Assembly: GCF_007559025.1 (NCBI RefSeq)
Contig: NZ_CP041765.1
Location: forward strand, 1,050,679 to 1,114,678
DNA length: 64,000 nucleotides
Origin: Tomitella fengzijianii
Lineage (GTDB): Bacteria > Actinomycetota > Actinomycetes > Mycobacteriales > Mycobacteriaceae
Reading direction: 5' to 3'
A program made the position numbers and the translations under genes. Under the pieces are notes generated by a model, which was given only the letters and a program-made list of their open reading frames with translations, did no database searches and was not told the DNA's origin. Below are positions 35,800-44,471 of the stretch, piece by piece. The first letter of the stretch is position 1, and every line of letters begins with the position of its first letter.

Positions 35800-36438
35800 T
35801 CACGCCCCGCAGTAGCGCGTGTACCCGTACCGGTCGCTGCACCAGAAATAGCCCTGGTCCCGGTCTGCCGGGTCCTCGCCGGGGCGCGTGAAGTGGAGGG
35901 CGGTGGTCGTCCCGTCGGGCTGCATCAACGCGCCCGCGTAGGTATATCCCTGCGACAGGTCGCCGAGCCCGCCACCGGTCGAATCGAGCCGTTCGACGAG
36001 GGTGACGGTGATCCCGTCGCCGTCGGTCTCCCAGTGCACGGACCACGTTTCGCCCGTGCAGCAACCGCTGAACAGGGAGATGGTGCCGGTGCCGTCCGGT
36101 GCGAGGTCCATGGTGCGGGTGTGGCCGGTCCACTCGCCGGTGACGGCTGCTGCGGTGCCCGAGCCGCTGCCCGGCGTGGTGGCCGGGGCGGCGTCCGTGG
36201 TGCCCATGGCGGCGGGCGGGGTGGTGACGGTGGTGGGCGCGGCGGTGACCGTCGGCGGGATGCCGGTGTTCGTCGCGCTGGTGGCAGGCGACGTGGGGGA
36301 GACGGTGGTGACGGCGGGCGCGGGCGTGGTGGTGACGGCGGGAAGCGCGTCGCCGCCGGTGGACGACGAGCACGCGGCCAGAGCCAGTGCGGCGGCGAGC
36401 ACCATAGCGAGTCGTGCACCGCCATGAAGGGCCGTCAT
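35800..36438 (-). CDS. Secreted lipoprotein, function unknown
   Basis: A 212-residue putative lipoprotein: a hydrophobic signal (LAMVLAAALALAAC) ends in a lipobox with Cys23. Residues 24-95 are a Thr-, Pro- and Ala-rich linker. The conserved-looking C-terminal domain (about 97-212) is rich in aromatic residues and includes LFSGCCTGETWSVHW and GYFWCSDRYGYTRYCG, giving paired cysteines likely to form disulfides outside the cell. Similar domains occur in small actinobacterial secreted proteins, but I do not recognise a named family. It lies between two toxin-antitoxin loci. Confidence 0.8.
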   Translation of the reverse strand: MTALHGGARLAMVLAAALALAACSSSTGGDALPAVTTTPAPAVTTVSPTSPATSATNTGIPPTVTAAPTTVTTPPAAMGTTDAAPATTPGSGSGTAAAVTGEWTGHTRTMDLAPDGTGTISLFSGCCTGETWSVHWETDGDGITVTLVERLDSTGGGLGDLSQGYTYAGALMQPDGTTTALHFTRPGEDPADRDQGYFWCSDRYGYTRYCGA

Positions 36439-36514
36439 GTGCTGAGATTAGCGCCGATCGGCACTGTCCACCGGGTGATGGCGACTGTGCATGCAGGCCA
36501 CGAACGGCAGTCGT

Positions 36515-36533
36515 GTAGCACTTCTGGTGCTAC
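36515..36533. promoter_or_regulatory. 7-bp inverted repeat, candidate operator of the Phd-type antitoxin
   Basis: GTAGCAC-TTCTG-GTGCTAC is a perfect inverted repeat with a 5-base spacer, ending ten bases before the antitoxin GTG. This is the expected size and place of a Phd/YefM autoregulatory site. Confidence 0.65.
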
Positions 36534-36543
36534 GCGTGGGGGT

Positions 36544-36858
36544 GTGAAGGTCATCGGCGTGCGTGAACTGCGACAGTACGCGTCGCGATGCATCGCCGAG
36601 GTGGCAACGGGGGAGGAGATCACGGTGACCAACAGGGGGCGGGCAGTGGCGAGGACCGTGCCCGTGGCGGCGGTGGAGCAGATTCGTGACGACCGGTGCT
36701 CCGCTCCCCGGGCGCGATTCATCTGGCGTCGGCGCTGCGGCCGGCCGGAGCTCTCACAGCTTTCGTGGCGTATGACCTGCGCTTGGCCGACGCCGCGGAA
36801 TCCGCGGGGCTCGAGGTGGCCGCACCGGACTGACGGCGCGCTCACGGAGTCTCCCTGA
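36544..36858 (+). pseudogene. Phd/YefM-type antitoxin with replaced C-terminus (remnant of a vapBC-type locus)
   Basis: From GTG 36544 the frame encodes KVIGVRELRQYASRCIAEV then GEEITVTNRGRAVARTVPV, the DNA-binding fold of Phd/YefM antitoxins (about 50 residues). After DD at about residue 51 the same frame runs on in Arg- and Pro-rich sequence that is the wrong reading frame of the toxin remnant, so the natural C-terminus is lost or shortened. The N-terminal domain may still bind the upstream palindrome. I classify it as a broken locus. Confidence 0.65.
36696..36833 (+). pseudogene. C-terminal fragment of a VapC PIN-domain toxin
   Basis: In a frame different from the antitoxin, bases 36696-36833 read VLRSPGAIHLASALRPAG then ALTAFVAYDLRLADAAESAG and LEVAAPD before TGA. 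This matches the end of VapC toxins (usually LRSLDAIHLASAL...LTAFVTYDxRLAEAA). The N-terminal two thirds with the first acidic residues are deleted, and the Asp before AIHLA has become Gly. It overlaps the out-of-frame tail of the antitoxin. A nonfunctional remnant. Confidence 0.75.
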
Positions 36859-36869
36859 GGGAAGGGGCG

Positions 36870-37724
36870 CTAGCGGCCCGTGAACTCCGGCTTCTGCTTC
36901 TGCGCGAACGCCCGCGGCCCGATCTTCGCGTCGTCGCTGCGGAACACCTCGACGCCGATCTTCGACTCGATGCGGAACGCGTCCTCCTCGTGCATACCCT
37001 CGGTCTCGCGGAGGGTGCGCAGAATCGCCTGCACCGCGACGGGGCCGTTGCCGGCGATGGTCTCCGCCAGCTCGAGCGCCTTGTCCAGCGCGGCGCCCTC
37101 GTCCACGACGTGGCCGATCAGGCCGTACTCGCGGGCCTCGTCGGCGCCGATGAGCCGCCCGGTCAGCAGCATGTCCGCGGCGAGTGTGTAGGGGATCTGC
37201 CGCGCCAGCCGCACCGCCGAGCCGCCCAGCGGGAACAGTCCCCACTTGGCTTCGGCGACGCCGAACCGCGCGCTGCGCCCCGCCACCCGGATGTCGGTGC
37301 CCTGCAGGATCTCGGTGCCCCCGGCCACGGCCGCCCCCTCGACCGCCGCGATCAGCGGCTTGGTCAGCCGACGTCCCTTGAGCAGGGCCGGCAGCCGCGT
37401 GACGTCCAGCCCGCCTGCGGACGAGCCCCCGCCGCCCTGGCCCGACTCGTCGCCGGAGCGCATCGACTCGCCGGGCGGGGCGCTGTTCATCGACTTCAGA
37501 TCCATGCCCGCGCAGAACGCGCCGCCGGCGCCGGTGAGGATCGCGACGCGGATATCCGGGTCCTCGTCGACGAGATCCCACGCGGCCTGCATCGTCGCCA
37601 TCATGTCCGCGGACAGCGCGTTGCGGGCCTCGGGGCGGTGCATGGTGACGATGAGCGTGTGGCCGCGCTTGTCGACCAGGCAGTGCTCGCTGCTGATGTC
37701 CAGGCGGGTGGTCGTGGCGGTCAT
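36870..37724 (-). CDS. echA19: Enoyl-CoA hydratase, EchA19-like
   Basis: A 284-residue crotonase-fold enzyme. The CoA/oxyanion loops are [19 protein letters not shown] and [19 protein letters not shown], the latter with the Glu that acts on the C2-C3 bond; [18 protein letters not shown] follows. A Gly/Ser-rich insert (residues about 90-105) is seen in the EchA19 group. Its location divergent from fadD19 behind a KstR box matches Rv3516/Rv3515c, where EchA19 hydrates the unsaturated steroid side-chain CoA ester. ATG 37724 has a GGAGGACC ribosome site. Confidence 0.9.
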   Translation of the reverse strand: MTATTTRLDISSEHCLVDKRGHTLIVTMHRPEARNALSADMMATMQAAWDLVDEDPDIRVAILTGAGGAFCAGMDLKSMNSAPPGESMRSGDESGQGGGGSSAGGLDVTRLPALLKGRRLTKPLIAAVEGAAVAGGTEILQGTDIRVAGRSARFGVAEAKWGLFPLGGSAVRLARQIPYTLAADMLLTGRLIGADEAREYGLIGHVVDEGAALDKALELAETIAGNGPVAVQAILRTLRETEGMHEEDAFRIESKIGVEVFRSDDAKIGPRAFAQKQKPEFTGR

Positions 37725-37844
37725 CGGTCCTCCAGGTCGGCGCTGCGGGTGAGGATGCGGGCGCCGCCGTCCAGGTCCGGGTGTGGCGCGCAGCGGCATC
37801 GGTGCTGTTCGTGACGTGGATCTCGAAAAGCTCTTGCCTAGAAC

Positions 37845-37858
37845 CGTAACACGTTCTA
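37845..37858. promoter_or_regulatory. KstR-type operator between echA19 and fadD19
   Basis: CGTAACACGTTCTA matches TnnAACnnGTTnnA except the first base. It ends 11 bases before the fadD19 GTG and about 120 bases before echA19 on the other strand. The closeness to the fadD19 start implies a leaderless transcript with the operator over the promoter. Confidence 0.82.
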
Positions 37859-37869
37859 GTTTGGATCGT

Positions 37870-39504
37870 GTGGCCCTGAATATCGCTGACCTCATCGAGC
37901 ACTGTGTCGACCTCGTGCCGGATCGGATCGCCATCGAGTCCGGCGACCGTGCGTGCACCTACGCGGAGATGGACGAGCGCGCCAACAGGCTTGCGCACCA
38001 TCTGATCGCGGAGGGCGTGCGCCCCGGCGACCGCGTCGGCCTCTACAGCCGCAACACGATCGAATGCATCGTGGCCATGATCGCCATCTTCAAGGCGCGC
38101 GCGGTCATGGTGAACGTGAACTACCGGTATGTGGAAAAGGAGCTCACCCACATCCTCGACGACTCCGACGCGGTGGCGCTGATCTACGAGCGCCAGTACT
38201 CGGACAAGGTCGCGGCGATCCTGCCGGGCCTGCCGCTGATCGCCGCCACCGTGGTCATCGAGGACGGCACCGACACCCCCTACGGGACGCACGGTGCGGT
38301 GCGGTACGACGACGCGCTGGCCGCGCAGCCGGGCGGGCGATCCTTCGGCGAGCGTTCCGGAGACGACCTCTACTTCCTCTACACCGGCGGCACCACCGGC
38401 ATGCCCAAGGGCGTGATGTGGCGCCAGGAGGACGTGTGGCGGGTGCTCGGCGGCGGGATCAACTTCGTCACCGGCGAGTACGTGGCGGACGAGTGGCAGC
38501 TGGCCCAGGAAGGCGCCGGCAACCCGCAGATGGTGCGCTACCCCATCCCGCCGTTCATCCACGGCGGATCGCAGTGGGCGGTGTTCCAGAGCCTGTTCAC
38601 CGCGGGCAAGGCCGTGGTCTATCCGGAGTTCGACGGCGACGTCGCCTGGCGGATCATCGAGAAGCACGGGGTCAACGTGCTGTTCATCGTCGGCGACGCG
38701 ATGGCCCGGCCCATGATCGACGGTCTGCTGTCCGGTGACTACGACACGTCCACCCTCTACGCCATCGCCTCGAGCGCAGCGCTGTTCTCGCCGTCGGTCA
38801 AGCGCCAGTACCTCGACGCGCTGCCGAACACCGTGCTCACCGACTCGATCGGGTCGTCGGAGACGGGATTCTCCGGCATGGGTCTGATCACCAAGGACAC
38901 CGAGCTGGATGCGGGCCCGCGGGTGAAGATCGACGATTCCACTCAGGTCCTGGGCGAGGACGGCGACCCCGTCGAGCCAGGCTCGGGCCAGGTGGGCCTG
39001 CTCGCGCGCTGCGGCATCCTGCCGATCGGCTACCACAAGGACGAGGCGAAGTCGGCCAAGACGTTCAGGACCATCAAGGGCGTCCGCTACTCGATCCCCG
39101 GCGACTACGCGACCGTCGACGCCGACGGCACCGTGACGATGCTGGGCCGCGGCTCGGTGTCGATCAACACCGGCGGCGAGAAGGTCTTCCCCGAGGAGGT
39201 CGAGGGCGCCGTCAAATCGCACCCCGGCGTGTTCGACGCGCTGGTGGTGGGCATCCCGGATGACAGGATGGGCAGTGCCGTCGCCGCGGTGGTGGCGGTG
39301 CGTGACGATGCGGTGCCCTCGTTCGAATCGGTGGACTCCGCCGTGCGCGAACACATCGCCGGCTACAAGACGCCGCGCGCCCTGTGGTTCGTCGACGAGA
39401 TCAAGCGGTCGCCGGCCGGGAAGCCCGACTACAAGTGGGCCAGGTCCGTCACCGAATCCCGCCCCGCCGATGCCCGCAAGGCCGCTGCGGCCTCCAACTC
39501 CTGA
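37870..39504 (+). CDS. fadD19: Steroid side-chain acyl-CoA synthetase, FadD19-like
   Basis: A 544-residue AMP-forming acyl-CoA synthetase. The ATP loop is [17 protein letters not shown], then [11 protein letters not shown] (A5 motif), [20 protein letters not shown] (A7/A8) and the catalytic lysine near the C-terminus in [12 protein letters not shown]. FadD19 activates the C26 carboxylate of 3-oxo-cholestenoic acid and needs C24-branched handling in Rhodococcus. GTG 37870 gives a length within four residues of the mycobacterial enzyme. It starts right behind a KstR box. The gene for a nitronate monooxygenase follows after eight bases. Confidence 0.93.
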   Translation: MALNIADLIEHCVDLVPDRIAIESGDRACTYAEMDERANRLAHHLIAEGVRPGDRVGLYSRNTIECIVAMIAIFKARAVMVNVNYRYVEKELTHILDDSDAVALIYERQYSDKVAAILPGLPLIAATVVIEDGTDTPYGTHGAVRYDDALAAQPGGRSFGERSGDDLYFLYTGGTTGMPKGVMWRQEDVWRVLGGGINFVTGEYVADEWQLAQEGAGNPQMVRYPIPPFIHGGSQWAVFQSLFTAGKAVVYPEFDGDVAWRIIEKHGVNVLFIVGDAMARPMIDGLLSGDYDTSTLYAIASSAALFSPSVKRQYLDALPNTVLTDSIGSSETGFSGMGLITKDTELDAGPRVKIDDSTQVLGEDGDPVEPGSGQVGLLARCGILPIGYHKDEAKSAKTFRTIKGVRYSIPGDYATVDADGTVTMLGRGSVSINTGGEKVFPEEVEGAVKSHPGVFDALVVGIPDDRMGSAVAAVVAVRDDAVPSFESVDSAVREHIAGYKTPRALWFVDEIKRSPAGKPDYKWARSVTESRPADARKAAAASNS

Positions 39505-39512
39505 GGACATTC

Positions 39513-40637
39513 ATGCGCACCCCTATCTGCGAGCAGCTCGGCATCGAACGGCCGGTGTTCGGCTTCACCCCTTCCGAACACGTGGCGGCCGCCATCAGCC
39601 GGGCCGGCGGGCTGGGCGTGCTCGGCTGCGTCCGGTTCAACGACCCCGACGAGCTCGAGGCCACGCTGGCCTGGATGGACGAGAACACCGACGGCAAGCC
39701 CTACGGGGTGGACGTCGTCATGCCGGCCAAGGTGCCCACCGAGGGCGGGCAGACCGATCTCGAGTCGATGATCCCGCCGGAGCACCGCGCATTCGTCGAC
39801 CGCACCCTGAACGACCTCGGCGTGCCGCCACTGGACACGTCGGACGAGCATGCGGCCGGCGTGCTCGGCTGGCTGCACTCGGTGGCCCGCGCACAGGTGG
39901 ACGTGGCGCTGCGGCACCGTCCCGCGCTCATCGCCAACGCGCTCGGCTCCCCGCCGGCGGACATCATCGGCGAGGCGCACGAGCACGGCGTCCCGGTGGC
40001 GGCGCTGGCCGGCGCGGTGTCGCACGCGCTGCATCACGTGGACAGCGGCGTCGACATCGTCATCGCCCAGGGGTACGAGGCGGGCGGTCACACCGGTGAG
40101 ATCGCGTCGATGGTGCTCGTCCCCGAGATCGTCGATGCCGTGCAGGCGGCCGCCGGCGACCGGGTCTCGGTGCTCGCGGCCGGCGGCATCGGCAGTGGCC
40201 GGCAGATCGCGGCGGCGCTGGCCCTGGGCGCGGCCGGCGTGTGGATGGGCTCGTACTGGCTCACGGCCTCCGAATACAAGCTGGGCAGCGCGTCGGGGGA
40301 GGGGCCGTCGACGATCCAGCGCGCGCTGCTCTCCGCCACGTCCTCGGACACGGTGCGCAGTCGCGTCTACTCGGGCAAACCCGCACGGTTGCTCAAGACC
40401 AAGTGGACCGAGGCGTGGTCCGCGCCCGGCGCGCCCGATCCGCTTCCGATGCCGCTGCAGAACATCCTGGTCAGCGAGGCTCACCAGCGGATTTCCGCCG
40501 CGGACGACCCGGAGGTGGTGGCCATGCCGGCCGGCCAGATCGTGGGCCGGATGAACGCCATCCGCCCGGTGGCCGAGAGCATGGACCTGCTCGTCGGCGA
40601 GTACGAGACGGCGGTGCGGCGGCTGGCGGGGTTGTAG
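39513..40637 (+). CDS. Nitronate monooxygenase (2-nitropropane dioxygenase family)
   Basis: A 374-residue FMN TIM-barrel protein. Family segments are PVFGFTPSEHVAAAISRAGGLGVLG at the N-terminus (split by the FMN contact), DIVIAQGYEAGGHTGEI with the conserved GGH, and VLAAGGIGSGRQIAAALALG with GVWMGSYWL for the phosphate of FMN. Members oxidise alkyl nitronates, but many actinobacterial ones have unknown substrates. It appears co-transcribed with fadD19 and so under KstR control, hinting at a steroid-linked role rather than nitroalkane use. That is inference. Confidence 0.87.
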   Translation: MRTPICEQLGIERPVFGFTPSEHVAAAISRAGGLGVLGCVRFNDPDELEATLAWMDENTDGKPYGVDVVMPAKVPTEGGQTDLESMIPPEHRAFVDRTLNDLGVPPLDTSDEHAAGVLGWLHSVARAQVDVALRHRPALIANALGSPPADIIGEAHEHGVPVAALAGAVSHALHHVDSGVDIVIAQGYEAGGHTGEIASMVLVPEIVDAVQAAAGDRVSVLAAGGIGSGRQIAAALALGAAGVWMGSYWLTASEYKLGSASGEGPSTIQRALLSATSSDTVRSRVYSGKPARLLKTKWTEAWSAPGAPDPLPMPLQNILVSEAHQRISAADDPEVVAMPAGQIVGRMNAIRPVAESMDLLVGEYETAVRRLAGL

Positions 40638-40644
40638 AGCACGC

Positions 40645-43323
40645 TCAGTCCGTCACCCGGAATATCCCGTGCGCCCCGCGCTCGGCGTCCACCATCGAAT
40701 GGTCGACGAAGGGATAGTGCCCGGCCTCGGGGAAGGTGAGCTCGACGAAGCCGCCCTGGGCGGGCCCCAGGTCCAGCGCCTGGCTGCCGCCCTTCGACGG
40801 GTTCCCCGGGCGCAGCAGGTAGGCGCCCTCCTTCCATACGGTGTCGAACTGCCCGCCGATCACGTGGAACGTGGTGCCGTCGTTCGGCCCGGCCGCCAGC
40901 ACCCAGATCCGCACCCGCTCACCGGCCTTCGCGGTGAGCGGGTCGTGGTCGTACTGGTTCGGGTAACCGTTGAACACCACCAGGTCCGGCCGCTCGGCGT
41001 TGATCTTGGCCTGGTCCGCGATGGCGCCGTCGGCGCCCAGGTACTCCTCGGACTGCACCAGCACGTACTCCTCGTCCACCGGGGGCAGGTCCGGCGGGTC
41101 GATGACGACGGCGCCGAACATACCGTTGGCGATGTGCAGCGACATCGGCATGGTGGAGCAGTGGTAGAGCCAGATGCCGGACTTCGTCGCGGTGAACGTG
41201 TATGTGAGCGATTCGCCCGGCGCGATGCTGCGCATGGGTCCGTCCGGCGCCAGGCTGCCGGCGTGGAAGTCGATCGAATGGTCCATGGTGGCGTCGTTGC
41301 GGAGCGTGATCTCGAACGTGTCGCCCACCTTTCCGCGCAGCACGGGCCCGGGGACGGTGCCGGCCTGCCCGTCGATGCCGTAGGGCCACAGCGTCTGGGT
41401 GAACCCCGGCGCCACCTGGATCTTCTCGTCGCGTACATCCAGCGTGACGCGGTGCACCGTGGGCCCGGCGCCGGGCGATTCGACGGCCGGGGCCACGGAG
41501 GCATCGCGCGCCCGGAAACCGGGGCCGGGGTCGGCGAGCAGTTCCGGCAGGCCGGGCACGGGGGCACCGCCTGCCCGCGCCGCGTCCGGGCCGGTTGCGG
41601 GCTCCGACTCGTCCGCGCCCACCGCGTCGATGCGCAGCACCATGCCCATCTGCCGGTGGCCGGCGATGTCGCACCAGCCGTCGACGTCGCCGTCGATCAC
41701 GCCCGCGTCGATGCGCGCCGATTGCCCCACCGCCAGCCGCGGCGAGCGGGCGCCGTTGGCGAGGACGAGATCGTGGCGCTGATCGCCGGTGTTCGTCAGC
41801 TCGATGATCAGGTTGTCGCCGCGCGGAACCTCGATCGGTGTGCCGGCGCCGAGGGTGCGGCCGTCGGCGCCGACGAACCGCATGCCCTGCACGTGCAGCG
41901 CTACCGTCGTCGTCTCGCCCGTCGACCGGCCGTCGGGCCCCGCCGCCTGCGCGGCGGCGCCGGAGTCGAGGCCCGCGGCGGCCGGGTCGACCGCGACCCC
42001 TGCCGCCGCGACGAGCACCGCGACGGCGAGCCCGGCGAGCGCGTGGCCCAGGCGCCGGCCCTGGTAGTGGTCGACGCGTGCGCGGCGGTCGGGCGGGGTC
42101 ATCGGGCCCGACCCGGCCCGGCGCGCCATCACCCATGCCCGCACCAGCAGCGGGATGAACGCGGCGAGCCCGACCACCACGACGATCCAGGAGAACTGCT
42201 GCACGCGGGGCGGCGTCGGCAGCACGGCGAGCAGCAGCGCCGCGTTGACCATGGCGATCCGGGCGACGGCGAGGGTGTCGAGGACCTTCGTCGCCTGCTG
42301 CGTCGCCGACGGCCGCGAGCCGAGGACCACCGGCATGAGATATGACAGCGCCCCCAGCAGCACCTGCGCGAGGAATCCCGCGACCAGTGCGGGGACGATG
42401 CCGCGGAGCGTGTCCTCGGCGGACGACCACGCGGCGGGGCCGCTGTGCGAGGCGGCCACCGCCATGCCCACGGTCAGCGTGACGAGGGACCCGGCCAGCC
42501 AGGCGACCCCGGCGAGCACCGACAGCGGCGGGAAGTGGAGCGGCTTCTTGCGGCGGGCCTCGTCGAGGTGCGGCCACAGCACGTACCCGACGGCGGCGGT
42601 GTAGGCGGCGACCCCGGCGGCGGTGAGCCAGGCGAGTCCGCCCAGCGCGCCCCCCACCGCGACGGCGAGCGCGGCGATGAGGGCGGGCAGGCCCCGCTTG
42701 GCCGCGTCCTCCACTCCGGAACCGATGCGGGTGCGCAGGATCGTCGCCCAGAGCGTGACGAGGGTCCCGAGCACGGTGAGCCCGATCCAGCCGAGCACGT
42801 TGAGCATGGCGTGCGCGACGATGAACCGCGAATACCAGTCGCCGGGCAGCCGGCCCCAGGCCATCGCGGCGCCCAGTCCCGCGCCGATCGGCAGCATCAG
42901 GCCGGCGGCGGCGTAGAAGCGCACCATGGGGCCGAAGCGCGAGGGCAGTGCGTGGCGCAGCCGGTGGGCCATGGCCGCGCCGTGCCACAGGGCCACGACG
43001 CCCACCACGGAGGCGCCGGCCGCGGTGGCCTGCCAGGTGTCCGTGAGAACTCCGGCGACCACCGTGACCGCGCCGGCGTTGAGCCCGGCCAGCCGGGCGG
43101 TCTGAGTGCGCCGGCCCTGATCGCGGCCCATCTTGAGCATCGCCTCGGTGAAATACCAGCTCCAGATGAGGATGGCGTTGGTGGCGGCGCCCAGCCCCAG
43201 CAGGTGCACGAGAAGCCAAGGCGACTGCGGGATCTGCTCGTGGGCGGCGGCCACGACGGCGAGCGCGACCAGCCACGCGGCGACCACCGAGCCGGTGCGC
43301 AGATGCCAGGTGCTCAGCTTCAC
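40645..43323 (-). CDS. Membrane-anchored NirK-like multicopper protein
   Basis: An 892-residue fusion. Residues about 1-455 form ten or more transmembrane helices with repeated histidines (VHLLGLG, LWHGAAMAH, FIVAHAMLN) resembling NnrS/heme-copper-type membrane domains. Residues about 480-600 form a cupredoxin-like unit (LHVQGMRFVGADGR). The C-terminal 270 residues are a two-cupredoxin Cu nitrite reductase fold: type 1 Cu ligands His682, Cys722, His730, Met735; type 2 ligands His687, His721, His875; and Asp685. The second catalytic residue, His in classical NirK (IGGHGD), is Gln825 here (IGGQFD). Nitrite-to-NO reduction is therefore plausible, not certain. GTG 43323 overlaps the upstream stop. 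Confidence 0.85.
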   Translation of the reverse strand: MKLSTWHLRTGSVVAAWLVALAVVAAAHEQIPQSPWLLVHLLGLGAATNAILIWSWYFTEAMLKMGRDQGRRTQTARLAGLNAGAVTVVAGVLTDTWQATAAGASVVGVVALWHGAAMAHRLRHALPSRFGPMVRFYAAAGLMLPIGAGLGAAMAWGRLPGDWYSRFIVAHAMLNVLGWIGLTVLGTLVTLWATILRTRIGSGVEDAAKRGLPALIAALAVAVGGALGGLAWLTAAGVAAYTAAVGYVLWPHLDEARRKKPLHFPPLSVLAGVAWLAGSLVTLTVGMAVAASHSGPAAWSSAEDTLRGIVPALVAGFLAQVLLGALSYLMPVVLGSRPSATQQATKVLDTLAVARIAMVNAALLLAVLPTPPRVQQFSWIVVVVGLAAFIPLLVRAWVMARRAGSGPMTPPDRRARVDHYQGRRLGHALAGLAVAVLVAAAGVAVDPAAAGLDSGAAAQAAGPDGRSTGETTTVALHVQGMRFVGADGRTLGAGTPIEVPRGDNLIIELTNTGDQRHDLVLANGARSPRLAVGQSARIDAGVIDGDVDGWCDIAGHRQMGMVLRIDAVGADESEPATGPDAARAGGAPVPGLPELLADPGPGFRARDASVAPAVESPGAGPTVHRVTLDVRDEKIQVAPGFTQTLWPYGIDGQAGTVPGPVLRGKVGDTFEITLRNDATMDHSIDFHAGSLAPDGPMRSIAPGESLTYTFTATKSGIWLYHCSTMPMSLHIANGMFGAVVIDPPDLPPVDEEYVLVQSEEYLGADGAIADQAKINAERPDLVVFNGYPNQYDHDPLTAKAGERVRIWVLAAGPNDGTTFHVIGGQFDTVWKEGAYLLRPGNPSKGGSQALDLGPAQGGFVELTFPEAGHYPFVDHSMVDAERGAHGIFRVTD

Positions 43324-44471
43324 GGCGCCTCCGCCTTCTGTGGAACGGGTTCGGGGGCCGAGGTGCCCTTCGTGCGCCGGTCCGGCCGCGAACCGAACAG
43401 CACCGATCCGGCGGCCACGACGACGAAGGCCAGCAGCGCGGCCACGTTGAGCACGCCGCCCCACTGCAACAGTGCGTCGACGCCGCGGGCGTCACCGCCG
43501 ATGATGCGCAGGGCCAGGGACGCGTGCAGGAGGATCGCCGGGGCGTACATGGCCGGGCGGTAGGGGAGGGGGCGGCGCAGAACCGCGGGGAAGATGATCG
43601 GGGCGTGCGCCATGATCATCGAGATGACGAACCCCAGCAGCACGGCGTGCACGGACGCGTCGTAGAGCGGGCCCGAGCGCACGGGGCCGGCGACGACCCA
43701 GATCAGCGCGGTGACGGTGAGCCAGGCGTACCCCGCGAGCAGGCAGGCCGCCGAGAACCGCGGCAGGCCGGAGGCGCGGACAGTCTTCATCGCGATGTCG
43801 TAGCGCAGCAGCCAGGCCACCAGCGCCGCGAGCGCGAGCCCCAGAAGCGGATAGCCGACCTGGGGCCAGAGCAGCGTCGCGAGCGTGCCCAGGATGACGG
43901 CACCCGCGATCCCGAGCGCGTAGGGCTGTGCGCGCGGATCGGTGAGCGCCACGTGCGCCAGCTCCAGCCGCTCGCCGGCGATGGTGAGCACCAGGAACCC
44001 GACCAGCCAGGGCAGCAGCCACGGGACGTCGACCCCGCCGAGCCACAGTCCGGTCCCGCCCAACGCGAGAACGCCGCCGGCGGCCTGCACCAGCACCGCG
44101 GGCTGCGCATTGCGGCGCCACAGCGGGAGGTACACGGCGACCAGCGCGGCCGTGCCGACGACGAAGAGCACGGCACCGACGTCCCGGGGTGCGGGTGTCA
44201 GCAGCAGGATCGCCCCGCCGCCCAGCGCCGCCGGGGCGAGAAAGCCCCATGTGCGGCCCAGTGCCACCGCGCGCTCTACGGACACGACGGTGCCGACGAA
44301 GCCGAGCACCATGAGAACGCCGTGCAGCGAGGTGAGCGACAGGTCCCGGACCGGGGCGCCCACCCCCAGCAGCAGGAGTGCGGCGTCGAGCCCGGCGAGC
44401 AACGCGACGCCGCCGGGCGCCAGCAACAGCAGGCGCACCCGGCGGGTGGCCTGCAGGCCGTCGGAGCTCAC
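43320..44471 (-). CDS. Polytopic membrane protein, NnrS-like (tentative)
   Basis: A 383-residue, highly hydrophobic protein with about 10-12 predicted helices. Segments SLHGVLMVLGFVGTVVSVERAVALG, ASVHAVLLGFVISMIMAHAPIIFPAVL and ILLHASLALRIIGG carry histidines on helices and resemble NnrS, a heme- and copper-containing protein linked to NO stress. Assignment rests on pattern and context rather than a firm motif. It overlaps both neighbours by GTGA, so regulator, this protein and the multicopper protein form one leftward operon. Confidence 0.7.
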   Translation of the reverse strand: MSSDGLQATRRVRLLLLAPGGVALLAGLDAALLLLGVGAPVRDLSLTSLHGVLMVLGFVGTVVSVERAVALGRTWGFLAPAALGGGAILLLTPAPRDVGAVLFVVGTAALVAVYLPLWRRNAQPAVLVQAAGGVLALGGTGLWLGGVDVPWLLPWLVGFLVLTIAGERLELAHVALTDPRAQPYALGIAGAVILGTLATLLWPQVGYPLLGLALAALVAWLLRYDIAMKTVRASGLPRFSAACLLAGYAWLTVTALIWVVAGPVRSGPLYDASVHAVLLGFVISMIMAHAPIIFPAVLRRPLPYRPAMYAPAILLHASLALRIIGGDARGVDALLQWGGVLNVAALLAFVVVAAGSVLFGSRPDRRTKGTSAPEPVPQKAEAP

